Assembly: GCF_007860105.1 (NCBI RefSeq)
Contig: NZ_SJPU01000001.1
Coordinates: 248,001 to 312,000, forward strand
Direction of reading: 5' to 3'
Length of the DNA stretch: 64,000 bases
Source of the DNA: Allorhodopirellula heiligendammensis
Lineage (GTDB): Bacteria > Planctomycetota > Planctomycetia > Pirellulales > Pirellulaceae
Below the pieces are notes generated by a model. The model was not told where the DNA came from. It saw nothing but the letters and a program-made list of their open reading frames with translations, and ran no database searches. Position numbers and translations under genes: made by a program. Positions 36,387 through 46,327 of this stretch are shown piece after piece; within the stretch, counting starts at the first letter, position 1; the number at the start of each line of letters is the position of its first letter.

Positions 36387-39080
36387 ATGTCTTCAAACGC
36401 GTCTTCCCGAGTTTGCGATTCGGTAAGTATGCGGAGGCGGGTTTGCGATCTGCTCACCGCGAAATCCGGTGGATGCAGTAGATCCAGCCAATTGTTCACA
36501 CGAAAACTCTTTGTGAAGCTTTACGTGGCCGTTGCTGCGCTGCTCGTTTCAATCCCGCCGGGCGCCGATCACGTGGGGGCTCAGGAACAGCAGGCGTTCC
36601 CTCCCGAGCGTGGAGATTTCATGGCTGGTGCTGAGCGTTTTCTGAGCCAGCACTGTATTCGTTGTCATGGGCCGGAACTCGCCGAAGCCAACTTTCGGGT
36701 CGATCACGACCTGACGGACGCCTTTGGCGATCGAGTGACTGCGGCTAAATGGGCTGATGTTGTCGAGGTGCTTAATGGCCACCAGATGCCGCCGAATGAG
36801 GAACCGCAACCTGACGCAGCCGAGGTGGCACTTTTAGTCGATGGCGTGACGACCGAACTTATTCGCGCCGAGGCGTCGCAACCGCGTTCGGTCGCAGTAC
36901 TGCGGCGATTGAACCGAAGCGAATATCACCACACGATTCGAGATTTAGTGGGCGTCGATTTTGACACTTCCCATTTACCCCCGGATCCTGCGACCGGTGG
37001 TTTTGACAATAATGGCGACGCACTCACGATGTCGCCACTGTTGATGGAAATGTACTTCGACGCGGCGACACGAATTTTGGATCAAGCCCTTGTCGAGGGC
37101 AATCAGCCACGTGCGATCCGTTGGCGTTTCGAGCCCGAATCTGGAAACTCCGACCGCAATCGTGTCACCTACGACGGACAACGAGTGATCGTCAACGGAG
37201 GCAAGAATCGTGTTGAGGGTGATTACATTGTGATGCATCACGGATCATGGGATCGCAAATTCAATGTACGTGACTTCCGATTGACCGATCCCGGTAAGTA
37301 TCGAATTCGCATCCGTGCAGGCACTCATGTACCCGACCGGCAAGCGGTGCTCGCATCAGCCGAAACGCTACTGACAATGCGACTCGAGGACGCAATCAAG
37401 CGAAAACCACAGGAAGAATCGGGGAAGCGGAAGGAATTGGCCCGTCAACTCGAGCACTTCAAAAGTTTCCCAGCTTATAACTATGGTCCTGCTCGAGTCG
37501 AGATCACCCGCCAGCTGGGAGGACAACCCGAACGAGTTGCCGAGTTTGATATAGATGCTCCAATTGATGAAATGAGCACCTACGAATTCGACACTGTTTT
37601 TTCAAATCAGGATGCTGGACTAACGATTGAGTACGCATACGCTATCCCGCGAGAACTTGAGAACTTTCAAATCCAGTGGGATGATCGGTTCGCCCGTCCG
37701 GTCGCCGGGATCGACTGGATGGAGATTGAAGGACCGATATATGAACAATGGCCCCCTGAGAGCCATTTACGTTTGCTATTCCCTTCCGCCAGTCGTCAGA
37801 CGGACGAGCGATTATATGCACGTCAAGTGATTACTCGATTTCTGCAGCGGGCGTATCGTCGTCCCGCCGATGCGGCTGAGATTGATTCAAAAATGCTGTT
37901 ATTTGACGAAGCCCGCAAACATTCAAAATCGTTTCAGGATGCGATTCGGATGCCGCTGACGGCGATACTGGTGTCTCCCAACTTTTTATATCTAGCGGAA
38001 CCACAGCCTCAATCAGTCGCTGAAAAACCCAAGCCGCTCCATGATTATGAAGTAGCTGCTCGGATTTCATACTTTCTGTGGAGCAGTATGCCCGATGATG
38101 ACCTGTTTCGAGCCGCTAATCGGGGAGAACTGAGGACTCGGGAGGGGTTGAATAGCCAAGTCGCTCGGATGTTACGCGATCCGAAAACCGACGCGTTGGT
38201 AACCAATTTTGCTGGGCAGTGGTTGGGACTTCGCGAAGTCGGTGCCAATCCGCCCGCGCGACAGTTGTATCACCGCTATGACCGACATCTGGAGTTATCC
38301 ATCGTAGAAGAATCTCTTGCCTTCTTTCGCGAAGTGTTGCAAGAGGATCTGAGTGTCATGAATTTCGTTGATTCCGATTTCGTGGTGATCAACGAACGTC
38401 TGGCTCGTTTTTACGGCATCGAAGGTGTCCGTGGAGATCATTTCCGAAGGGTCGTACTTCCCACGGACTGCCACCGCGGAGGTGTCCTAACGCAAGCATC
38501 CATGCTGTCACTGACGTCCAACGGCACCCGCACCTCGCCGGTCAAGCGAGGTGTTTGGATACTAAACAATATACTGGGCATTGATCCCGGTCTGCCTGTC
38601 GCCGATGCGGGAGACATTGCGCCGAAGGTTCCCGGTATCGACCTGGCCACCGTTCGGGAGCGATTAGAAATCCATCGTGAGTTGCCGCAGTGTGCTCGCT
38701 GCCACAATCAAATTGATCCACTCGGCTTTGCACTTGAGAACTTTGACGCATCGGGTGCTTGGCGAGAGCGAGAAGGACATGGATATGAAGGTAAGATTCG
38801 GGATAATGACCCACTCATTGATGCCTCGTCTCAGTTACCCGACGGCACAACGATTGCGGGGTTAGAGGAACTCAAGTCGGGGCTCATGCGGCAGCAAGAC
38901 GCGTTTTTGCACTGCTTGGCGGCAAAGATGCTAACGTATGCTCTGGGCCGCGAATTGGGCATTACTGATCGTCCGCTGGTCGACGACGCCGTGAAGCATA
39001 TGAAATCAAATGCTCTCACGCTGCGATCTCTCATCGAGTTTGTAGTGCAAACGGAAACATTCCGAATGCAGAGAATGTAG
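36387..39080 (+). CDS. Planctomycete cytochrome-type DUF1592 protein
   Basis: About 897 residues from ATG 36387, preceded by GGAGG at 36371-36375. A hydrophobic export signal lies at about 43-62, with an unusually long N-region; ATG 36429 is an alternative start. A c-type heme motif CIRCH (90-94) marks the N-terminal cytochrome-like domain. Then follow DUF1587 (LRRLNRSEYHHTIRDLVG), DUF1592 (HDYEVAARISYFLWSSMPDD), DUF1588 (RGGVLTQASMLSLTSNGTRTSPVKRG and CARCHNQIDPLGFALENFD) and DUF1585 (LTYALGRELG). These multi-domain periplasmic proteins are characteristic of planctomycetes and almost always pair with a DUF1552 gene, as here. Their biochemical role is unknown. Confidence 0.9.
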   Translation: MSSNASSRVCDSVSMRRRVCDLLTAKSGGCSRSSQLFTRKLFVKLYVAVAALLVSIPPGADHVGAQEQQAFPPERGDFMAGAERFLSQHCIRCHGPELAEANFRVDHDLTDAFGDRVTAAKWADVVEVLNGHQMPPNEEPQPDAAEVALLVDGVTTELIRAEASQPRSVAVLRRLNRSEYHHTIRDLVGVDFDTSHLPPDPATGGFDNNGDALTMSPLLMEMYFDAATRILDQALVEGNQPRAIRWRFEPESGNSDRNRVTYDGQRVIVNGGKNRVEGDYIVMHHGSWDRKFNVRDFRLTDPGKYRIRIRAGTHVPDRQAVLASAETLLTMRLEDAIKRKPQEESGKRKELARQLEHFKSFPAYNYGPARVEITRQLGGQPERVAEFDIDAPIDEMSTYEFDTVFSNQDAGLTIEYAYAIPRELENFQIQWDDRFARPVAGIDWMEIEGPIYEQWPPESHLRLLFPSASRQTDERLYARQVITRFLQRAYRRPADAAEIDSKMLLFDEARKHSKSFQDAIRMPLTAILVSPNFLYLAEPQPQSVAEKPKPLHDYEVAARISYFLWSSMPDDDLFRAANRGELRTREGLNSQVARMLRDPKTDALVTNFAGQWLGLREVGANPPARQLYHRYDRHLELSIVEESLAFFREVLQEDLSVMNFVDSDFVVINERLARFYGIEGVRGDHFRRVVLPTDCHRGGVLTQASMLSLTSNGTRTSPVKRGVWILNNILGIDPGLPVADAGDIAPKVPGIDLATVRERLEIHRELPQCARCHNQIDPLGFALENFDASGAWREREGHGYEGKIRDNDPLIDASSQLPDGTTIAGLEELKSGLMRQQDAFLHCLAAKMLTYALGRELGITDRPLVDDAVKHMKSNALTLRSLIEFVVQTETFRMQRM

Positions 39081-39233
39081 CTGAGTTCCGCTTCGAAAAA
39101 CAAACCGAAATACTTGACCGACGGTAGCTATTCGCCATCGTGTGAGTACAGCGATGATCGCCCATGGGTTGTCCGAGAGCTTGCTTCATACTCACAGAGA
39201 AACGCGTATCATAATATTGGGAGAACTCGATAC

Positions 39234-40556
39234 ATGCGACCACTTTCACGACGCAGTGTACTTCGTGGGCTGGGTACGTGCCTGAGTCTGCCCTTGCTTG
39301 ACGCAATGGTCCCAACAGCGCAGGCGGCAGCGTCGAAGTTCAAATCGTTAGGGCAGTCATTGCATCGGCAACCCCGCATGATCTGTTGCTATGTTCCCAA
39401 TGGTGTGAACATCTTGCAGTGGCAGCCTGAAACAACTGGGGAAGACTACCAGCTTTCGCCGACTCTGCAGGCTCTTAACAATCACCGAGACGAGTTCACC
39501 GTCCTGAGCGGCCTGGGACACCCGTCGGCTCGCGGAGGTCATAGCGGCGCCGATACTTGGTTAACGGCAGCCGATCTGAATGCAACCCCTGGTAGTGACT
39601 ACACCAACTGGGTTTCAGCCGATCAAATTGTCGCAAACCATCATGCCAGTGACACTCGGTTCGGGTCGCTACAACTATCTGACCGCAGTGGCACAGGGGC
39701 GGCCGGACATTCCAATACGCTCTCGTTCGGTCGAGGTGGGACGCCGCTACCCGCGGAAAGTTCCCCGCAGCGGCTGTTTGAACGACTGTTCGTTCCCGAC
39801 AGTGCGGGTGACCGGCAAGCGACGCTGCAGCGTTACGCTGATCGCAAATCGATTCTGGACAATGTCTTAGGCGAGGCCCGGACGTTACAAAAAAGTCTAT
39901 CATCGCCGGACCGGCAGAAACTAGAAGAGTATCTGCATAGCGTCCGCGAGACCGAACGGAGTGTTGCCCGCTCGCAGGCGTGGATCGATGTGCCACGAGC
40001 GAAGGTCGACTCCAAACATCTCCTTCTGGCGAGCCAACCGCACGATGCACACGACCGCTCGATGTGGCTTGATGTGATGCTGGAACTCTCCTACCTCGCA
40101 TTCGTCACCGACTCCACGCGGGTGATTACGTACCAGTGGTCGCGGGAGGCGAGTGGCTATGGTGGTGGAGGTGAGAATCACCACGAGTTATCTCATCACG
40201 GTGGTGATCCGGGGATGCTAAAGAAGCTTGGGGTAATTGATCGCTTTCATCTCTCCCGCCTGAGTCGATTCCTGGACCTGTTGAAACAGACCGGGGACGG
40301 AGAGGGAACGATGCTCGATCACACCATGGTACTATACGGCAGCGGCATGAACTCGGGCTTGGGTGGTGGTCATTCACCCAAGAATCTACCACTGCTCCTA
40401 GCGGGTGGCCGTGGTTTGGGTATCAAGCATGGTCGGCACATCGGTCACGACGAAGACAAACACCCGCCGCTCAGCAATTTACTACTCAGCCTGATGCAGA
40501 AGATGGGAGTCGAGTCCGACTCATTTGCCGATGCCACTGGCACGCTGACTATCTGA
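39234..40556 (+). CDS. Tat-exported DUF1552 protein
   Basis: A 440-residue protein from ATG 39234, with GGGAG at 39220-39224; an in-frame extension to 39114 gives an implausible N-terminus. It begins with a Tat signal, SRRSVLRGLGTCLSLPLLDAM. The DUF1552 domain follows, with CCYVPNGVN, WQPETTGEDYQLSPTLQAL, SGLGHPSARGGHSGADTWL and MDHT-like TMLDHTMVLYGSGMNSG. Related to the alkaline-phosphatase-like DUF1501 superfamily in overall appearance. It is the usual partner of the DUF1592 protein; the pair is thought to be periplasmic. Function unknown. Confidence 0.9.
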   Translation: MRPLSRRSVLRGLGTCLSLPLLDAMVPTAQAAASKFKSLGQSLHRQPRMICCYVPNGVNILQWQPETTGEDYQLSPTLQALNNHRDEFTVLSGLGHPSARGGHSGADTWLTAADLNATPGSDYTNWVSADQIVANHHASDTRFGSLQLSDRSGTGAAGHSNTLSFGRGGTPLPAESSPQRLFERLFVPDSAGDRQATLQRYADRKSILDNVLGEARTLQKSLSSPDRQKLEEYLHSVRETERSVARSQAWIDVPRAKVDSKHLLLASQPHDAHDRSMWLDVMLELSYLAFVTDSTRVITYQWSREASGYGGGGENHHELSHHGGDPGMLKKLGVIDRFHLSRLSRFLDLLKQTGDGEGTMLDHTMVLYGSGMNSGLGGGHSPKNLPLLLAGGRGLGIKHGRHIGHDEDKHPPLSNLLLSLMQKMGVESDSFADATGTLTI

Positions 40557-40798
40557 ACGAGCATGCGTCCCCAACGAGTGGTATGTCCTCGCAGCATACG
40601 TTGCACTATCGGTTGAATCGCGGATAGGGCGAGCCCACGCAGGGATTCCCCACACGTTCACCGCCCCGCATGTCCACCGCTCCCACGCGAGTGCCGGGGA
40701 CTCAGTTGAACGATCACAATCTCTGTAGCTGCGGAGCGGGCACTCCTACATGAGAGGTCGCTCAAATGTGGTTATGAGCGCGAACTCTCTGCTGGCGG

Positions 40799-43700
40799 TC
40801 AGACGCCGTCCTGCTCTAGTTCTCCCAGCAGTTCGTCGAGCATGGATTGATCGAGGCGACGTCTCTCGTCGTCCAGTGCACCAGGCTCGGTGTGAATAGC
40901 ATCCACTTCGGTGGTGCGCTCTGATGAGCCTGTATTCACAGGCAGTGTGATGTCGCCTTCCCCCAAGGTGCGAGCAACCATGGTCAGTTGCTGCGGCTCA
41001 CTAAAATCTTCTTTCGCAGCAGCGATTGCGAACGCTGGGCGGACGCCTTGATCGGCCAATGCAGGTACGATCATCGGAGCGGCTCCCGCCAACGCCACAT
41101 TTCGAACACCGACTGTATCACCGTTATGCACCCGGTGCCGGTCGAATGCAAATCGAACGAAGTAATATTTGAAGCCCTGTTCCACGTCGACATTAAATTC
41201 GACCGACTCCCACTGGCCCTGACTCGTCGAAGCCATATTGGCATGCACGAGCTGTCGATAATGAGGCGCCTCAATGATGCCCTCGCTGCGGATGGGGGTG
41301 CGATCGATTTTATACTGCTCAATGCCAAAGTAGTCGTCAACGCCGAATACAGAAACCATCATCTTGGCTCCTCCTTCACTTGAAATTCGGCGATAGTCAA
41401 ACTGGAAATCGACGGCACCCGTCAAACGATTTGAATCCGTGATAATTTGATAGATCACCCCCTGACCCCAGCCATTGGCTGGGTCGATCACGGCGGTGTT
41501 ATTCTGAATTAAGAAGTCACGTGCGGTCCAACCATCGTCTCGTGTGGTCTTCGAGTTCGCTGGACCAGTGAAATTTGGATCGATTAAAACGTTGCCCGTG
41601 GGCTGCTCGCTCACGCTGATCGTGCGCGTCGTGGTCGCAGTGCGGGCAGAACTATCCCATACCTGCAGTCCCACGGTGTAGGTTCCTGGGCTCAAATAGG
41701 TGTGCGTAATGTCGGCACCGATCCCATCATCAAATTGGCCGTCGTTATCAAAATCCCATGCATAACCTACATATTCCGCACCGACATCGGCATGGAAGTC
41801 CATTGACAAGCCGCCACGAGAAGTGTCGGAAAATGTGGGCGTAGCAGCTAGGCCCGCGACGCCGATCGTGTTGATCTGACCGATGTCAAACAACTCTGAA
41901 AACGGTGTACCAGTACCCTTGGTGGACGCCACAAACGCTTTTGACACATGAGAAAATGTCGCCTGATCAATGGAACTGATACTCAAGCGATTAAGGTTAT
42001 TCGAACTATCGTTATGCGGAATAAAAGTTTGGAATCCGTATTGAAACCCTTCCACTCGCAGCCCATGGAAATCGATGCGATTGCTGTCGCCCTCGTTGTG
42101 GGAAACGCCAACGCCCTTGCTGTTGTTCCCTTGAGTGCTTCGCTGGAAAGCGACGGGTGAATCAATGTTTCCGATGACGAGGCCATCCTCATACCGCATC
42201 AGGCTCGAATAAAAGTTATGGACACCATTAACGACTCCCCAAATGGTGTAATCGCTAATCACAGATTTAATATCGTGAGCGGTACGGAGTCCAAATGTAA
42301 ATGCGCCTTCTTGATCGTCGCTATCACGGTTATGCAACCACGTGTGGATGCCGCGGTACGCATTGTAGACCTCGACGCCGACCATCCCGCGCATCGGGAC
42401 ATTGTTGGGGGTGAATGTCGTGATGCCAGCATCGATGTAACGCTGGCGAACGGCAGGGTCATAAATCAATGAGACCGGGAGGGTTTCCACGTGCTGCAGG
42501 CCATCGGTATGATGCACCAGGTCAAAGCCAGCCCCATTGATACTCGCAGCAACATTGTCTTGCATCAGCAAACCAAAGCCGCCACCCTGCACCCAATACC
42601 CACTCCCAGTAAACCCTAAGTCGAATCTCGGTCCCCGTTGACCGTTCAAAAACGCTTCGTCATCGAAATTATTCTTGAGATCGCCAGTAATCTTGACGAC
42701 CGTATTGCCAATCCATTCACCAATTTCATTTCCGTTCTCGGATACGATACCTGCGCCGACGACATCAAAAACGACATTGTCTCGCAGCACCGCATAGCTA
42801 TCATGCTGAACGATCCCCCATCCCGGTGTCCCCCAAACCACGTTACCCGTTAGTTCGGCTTTTGTCCCGTTGTAGGATGTCGCGCCGATCATGTGCAGAT
42901 GCAAGCCGTAACGTCCGCGGGGGTTATCTCCATTGCCTGGCGAGCCATCAACATTGACTACTGGATCGTCCACGATCTCGCGCTTGTCACTGCGGCCTAA
43001 ATCCTTAAACTGCGCATAGGCGATATCGGCATTCGGATTGTGCATGATCATCACATGCCCGCGCTGTTGGTTGGGAACCGTCGCGTCACTGGACCGAATG
43101 ACGATATTTCGAGTCAGGTTGATCACATAGAGTGATAATTCGTCGACAGTGAAAGTGTCACCGACTGGACGGACGTGTTCCCAGGCCGTTCCCGATTCCA
43201 AGGTCACAAGATTGCCATCAATCGCGGCAATGGTTACGACATCGTCGTGGAAACGAGCGTTTACGGCGTCGGCTTGATCGTACTGGTTGACTTGGAGTGT
43301 GCGATCGGTACTGGTCCCTGGAATCAGCAATTGGTCACCCACACGCCAACCGGTCACGGCGTCTGCGAGAACCAACTGAGTTTGACCAGCGGCGATGTCG
43401 GCTTGCGAGACGGCACGAGATGTCTTGACAGCACCATGAATTTCCGTGCTACCGTGAGAGATTAACCCACGCCCCAAAAGGGTCGGGTCAGTCGCTTGAT
43501 CGATTACACCTCCGGTCGTGTCGATCAGAATCTCGGCGGTAACGTCGGGTTGTATCGGCTGCGTCACCGTACCGATTTGAAGTTCTCCCGTCCCCGTGAC
43601 GGCCAGTGTCTCGACCATCATGGTCGTATCCATGTCGGTCCGCCAGCTCAACTGACCATCAACACGGATCCAGTGGAGGGGTAGCGTTAGCTGTGCGTCG

Positions 43701-44080
43701 AAGGCGACATGAATGCCCTCCGCAATCAGCACCTTGTCTCCCGCAGCTGGTTTCTGTCCATCTTGCCAGATAGCAGAATTCGACCAGTCGCCTGACTGAA
43801 GTGCCACGGCGTCTGCGTCCTGCAACGGCACTAAGTCAAGCAACGATTGGCTAGTGTGCGGCATCAACATGTCGCTGGAGTGATCCATCTCCGCTTGTTG
43901 AAACGACACGGGGGTGATGTCGTTGAAACTGGGAGACTCTGCTCCGACGACTGCCGCAACTGGCTGGGCACCGCTGGCAAGGGCTGTTGACATCGTCGGC
44001 ATTTCCTCTGCGAGACCGGCGAGCAAACGGCGACTCTCGAGCAATTGATGAGTCAGGCGTCGAGGGCGAGATAAAGTCAT
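40799..44080 (-). CDS. Large surface protein with LEPR-XLL-like motif, G8 and PKD domains
   Basis: A 1093-residue protein; AAGG precedes its ATG. The N-terminal LESRRLLAG (about 14-22) matches the planctomycete LEPR-XLL signature found at the start of large exported proteins. A G8 domain starts near residue 95 (SGDWSNSAIWQDG). About 300-700 is a right-handed beta-helix-like region with many short asparagine and glycine turns. A PKD domain follows (about 755-825: YAWDFDNDG, ITHTYLSPGTYTV). The C-terminus is acidic. G8/beta-helix proteins often bind or cleave glycans, so it may interact with the polysaccharide made by the neighbouring genes; this is inference from context. Confidence 0.85.
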   Translation of the reverse strand: MTLSRPRRLTHQLLESRRLLAGLAEEMPTMSTALASGAQPVAAVVGAESPSFNDITPVSFQQAEMDHSSDMLMPHTSQSLLDLVPLQDADAVALQSGDWSNSAIWQDGQKPAAGDKVLIAEGIHVAFDAQLTLPLHWIRVDGQLSWRTDMDTTMMVETLAVTGTGELQIGTVTQPIQPDVTAEILIDTTGGVIDQATDPTLLGRGLISHGSTEIHGAVKTSRAVSQADIAAGQTQLVLADAVTGWRVGDQLLIPGTSTDRTLQVNQYDQADAVNARFHDDVVTIAAIDGNLVTLESGTAWEHVRPVGDTFTVDELSLYVINLTRNIVIRSSDATVPNQQRGHVMIMHNPNADIAYAQFKDLGRSDKREIVDDPVVNVDGSPGNGDNPRGRYGLHLHMIGATSYNGTKAELTGNVVWGTPGWGIVQHDSYAVLRDNVVFDVVGAGIVSENGNEIGEWIGNTVVKITGDLKNNFDDEAFLNGQRGPRFDLGFTGSGYWVQGGGFGLLMQDNVAASINGAGFDLVHHTDGLQHVETLPVSLIYDPAVRQRYIDAGITTFTPNNVPMRGMVGVEVYNAYRGIHTWLHNRDSDDQEGAFTFGLRTAHDIKSVISDYTIWGVVNGVHNFYSSLMRYEDGLVIGNIDSPVAFQRSTQGNNSKGVGVSHNEGDSNRIDFHGLRVEGFQYGFQTFIPHNDSSNNLNRLSISSIDQATFSHVSKAFVASTKGTGTPFSELFDIGQINTIGVAGLAATPTFSDTSRGGLSMDFHADVGAEYVGYAWDFDNDGQFDDGIGADITHTYLSPGTYTVGLQVWDSSARTATTTRTISVSEQPTGNVLIDPNFTGPANSKTTRDDGWTARDFLIQNNTAVIDPANGWGQGVIYQIITDSNRLTGAVDFQFDYRRISSEGGAKMMVSVFGVDDYFGIEQYKIDRTPIRSEGIIEAPHYRQLVHANMASTSQGQWESVEFNVDVEQGFKYYFVRFAFDRHRVHNGDTVGVRNVALAGAAPMIVPALADQGVRPAFAIAAAKEDFSEPQQLTMVARTLGEGDITLPVNTGSSERTTEVDAIHTEPGALDDERRRLDQSMLDELLGELEQDGV

Positions 44081-44438
44081 GGTTGTGCCTTGACATACGT
44101 GGCAGCGATGTAGCTCGTGAAAGAGTTCATCCCAAAATGCGGATGAAGCCAGACCAAGAAGTGCCCCTTGCCGCCAACTCGGGAAGAGGACGTAGTATAG
44201 AGTGATCTATCATAGGTCGTCGTCAGCTCACCTGAAAGTTAGCGAATTTTGTTTCGTTAATTTTTCCATCAGCTCTGTGCGACGCGTATGGTTTCCATTT
44301 TAATCTGATGGCTCTGTCATGATGTGGTGCCAAGCTGAAGGTTAAAACGCCGTAACACGGTGATTCTCAAATAGCAAGTGACTGGAGTATAACCTGATTG
44401 ATTTTGAACTGACCAAGACGATCGGAACCATCGCATTT
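44081..44438. other. Divergent intergenic region
   Basis: About 350 bases between two divergently transcribed units. It is AT-rich from about 44220 to 44300 and probably contains promoters for both sides, though no box can be named. The last 45 bases (from CTG 44394, preceded by GGAG) are in frame with the next gene and may be its true N-terminus. Confidence 0.4.
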
Positions 44439-44903
44439 TTGGTTACCACGGCGGCCTGCATCACAGCGGGGTTCTACAGCCCCCCTTCGCATCAACGATG
44501 GTGGTGGTGCATTGCCTTGATTTTTGCAGGCTTGACGCTCGACGTCGTTGGCGACTTTCGACACGAGATTACTTCGGTCATTACGGGCCGTATAACGCGT
44601 GCGGAGTACGCGGGGCGTCGACCGTTTCAGATCATCGTGCTGAGTGCGGTTGCGGTAGGGATCTGTTGTTCTGCAGGGGTGTTGCTTTGGCGATCGCCCT
44701 CGCGCTTAGTCCGCATAGCAGTCTGTGCTACCGCCCTTGCGATACTACAATGGGTGGTAGCAATCGTATCGTGGCACGCGACTGATAGCTGGCTCTATCA
44801 ATCGGTGGGACCGACTTGCGTGGCAGCGGCGCTCTGGGCGTTGACAGGCCTGTCCGCGACGGTCCCAGCGTTCATCGTATGTTACGAGCGGAATGTCGGA
44901 TGA
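44439..44903 (+). CDS. Small polytopic membrane protein coupled to a Wzy-like gene
   Basis: 154 residues from TTG 44439, with four to five hydrophobic segments and no recognised domain. The frame is open back to a stop at 44379, and CTG 44394 with GGAG six bases upstream would add 15 residues (LIDFELTKTIGTIAF), which looks like a better N-terminus but uses a rare start codon. Its stop overlaps the ATG of the following O-antigen polymerase/ligase-like gene, so the two are made together and may form a complex. Confidence 0.65.
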   Translation: MVTTAACITAGFYSPPSHQRWWWCIALIFAGLTLDVVGDFRHEITSVITGRITRAEYAGRRPFQIIVLSAVAVGICCSAGVLLWRSPSRLVRIAVCATALAILQWVVAIVSWHATDSWLYQSVGPTCVAAALWALTGLSATVPAFIVCYERNVG

Positions 44904-46258
44904 GTGGCACATCCCTCTACGGCATGCGTCTCTGGCCAATCATTGGTTATCTAGCGGGCTCGCTGTTGCTGCCGATTGCGCCGTTCGGTCCACAAGCTGA
45001 AAATCCGAACTTCTTTACAAGCGTTCTTGGCAATGCTCTGCCATACGGTCCACTGATTAACCGCGCCACGATTTTGGGAGGGTTGTCACTGCTGATGGCA
45101 GGCCTGATCGGATGGTCAGCGCCGTCCTCCTCAAGGAAGCTGAGGTGGTTGGATGTACCGATGCTGTGCTGGATCATTTGCCCCACAGTGGCGGGTGTTT
45201 TCAATGCGAGCCCGTTTAGACAGGACATTCAGCAGAGTGTTTATTTGGCATTTGCGTGGGGGGCTCCCTACGCAGTCGGTCGTCTGTGCATCACGCACTG
45301 GGACGATTTACGAATCTGCTTGCTTGCATTTTTGATTGCCGGTGGCGTGACATTCGGCTTCGCGCTCATCGAGTTTGCTGGTGGGCGGTTTTACTACGAG
45401 GCGATCTACGGACCTCATCCCTTTCAAATGGAGGGCGAAACTCGCTATTTTGGATATCGACCGTTGCTCATGATGGAAGATCCCAATCAGTTCGGGATGT
45501 GGTTTGCCACCGTCGCGATCATCGCTTGCGCCTTTTGGCTGAACTCGCGACAATCCAATCAATACCAAACTGACGCAGGCCCCTGGCTGAAAGCCAGTCG
45601 GGTTTTGGTCCTTCCGGTGTTCCTGTTCCAAGCCATTGGCGCGAGCGTTTTGTCAGTTTTCGGGATGTCGCTCTTGATCATTCAGAATCCACGCGTTCTG
45701 TCTCGCGGACTACTGTTTGCAGGGGCCTTGGCCATCGTGCTATTCGCTTGCCGAGGACCGATTCTGCATTACGCTCGCCAATCACTGAACACGGTCCCAG
45801 CAGCACGCAGTGCCAAGGCGTGGCTGCAAGACCACTCCCTGGGATCTCTCAGTTGGCGATTGGCCCGAGAGGACGATCATCTGGCGCTGATCCGCCAACA
45901 CCCCATCGTTGGCTGGGGTGATATTAATTTCTGGCGACTGAATTCAGATCGAGTCCGACCTTGGGGACTGGTGACTTTAATCGCGGGCGCGTACGGAACC
46001 CTCGGGGTTTTGTGTTGGGTTAGCCTGACCGTGACACCTATCTTGGCGTGGTTTCTATCTCACCACGCTGACGATCAACGGTTCTGCGTTTTCGGAAAAA
46101 CGGTGCTCGTTTTGTTACTTGTCCAGCTGATCGATGCGTTTCTCAACAGTGGCTATCTGCTAACACTGGTCGTACTGCATGGCGGAATGACCTCCAACTG
46201 TACAGTGTTTTGCCGAACATCCACCCCCGGCGTCTCTACGGTAAAAACAAAAAAATAA
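44900..46258 (+). CDS. O-antigen polymerase/ligase-like membrane protein (second copy)
   Basis: 452 residues from ATG 44900, which overlaps the preceding stop; an open extension to 44816 runs antiparallel to nothing but overlaps the upstream gene. About ten to twelve hydrophobic segments. The conserved late motif RQHPIVGWGDINFW corresponds to the PILGWGGW segment of the first copy, and the large loop contains YGPHPFQMEGETRYFGYRPLLMMEDPNQ, typical of the Wzy/WaaL superfamily. It may be the polymerase of the WbaP-initiated chain or the ligase that attaches glycan to its acceptor. Lying next to a PEP-CTERM gene, it is a candidate for the latter. Confidence 0.75.
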   Translation: MSGTSLYGMRLWPIIGYLAGSLLLPIAPFGPQAENPNFFTSVLGNALPYGPLINRATILGGLSLLMAGLIGWSAPSSSRKLRWLDVPMLCWIICPTVAGVFNASPFRQDIQQSVYLAFAWGAPYAVGRLCITHWDDLRICLLAFLIAGGVTFGFALIEFAGGRFYYEAIYGPHPFQMEGETRYFGYRPLLMMEDPNQFGMWFATVAIIACAFWLNSRQSNQYQTDAGPWLKASRVLVLPVFLFQAIGASVLSVFGMSLLIIQNPRVLSRGLLFAGALAIVLFACRGPILHYARQSLNTVPAARSAKAWLQDHSLGSLSWRLAREDDHLALIRQHPIVGWGDINFWRLNSDRVRPWGLVTLIAGAYGTLGVLCWVSLTVTPILAWFLSHHADDQRFCVFGKTVLVLLLVQLIDAFLNSGYLLTLVVLHGGMTSNCTVFCRTSTPGVSTVKTKK

Positions 46259-46293
46259 ACGCCATTCCTTCTCGGATGAGGTGGATGACGTTT
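46257..46293 (-). terminator. Probable terminator of the PEP-CTERM gene
   Basis: On the minus strand an imperfect stem (AAACGTCATCC with GGAATGGCGTTT) is followed by A and seven Ts. It lies 35 bases beyond the stop of the PEP-CTERM gene. It overlaps the last bases of the plus-strand Wzy-like gene. Confidence 0.5.
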
Positions 46294-46327
46294 ACAGAAT
46301 CATTCGAAAGTCGACTGAGTCAGACGA

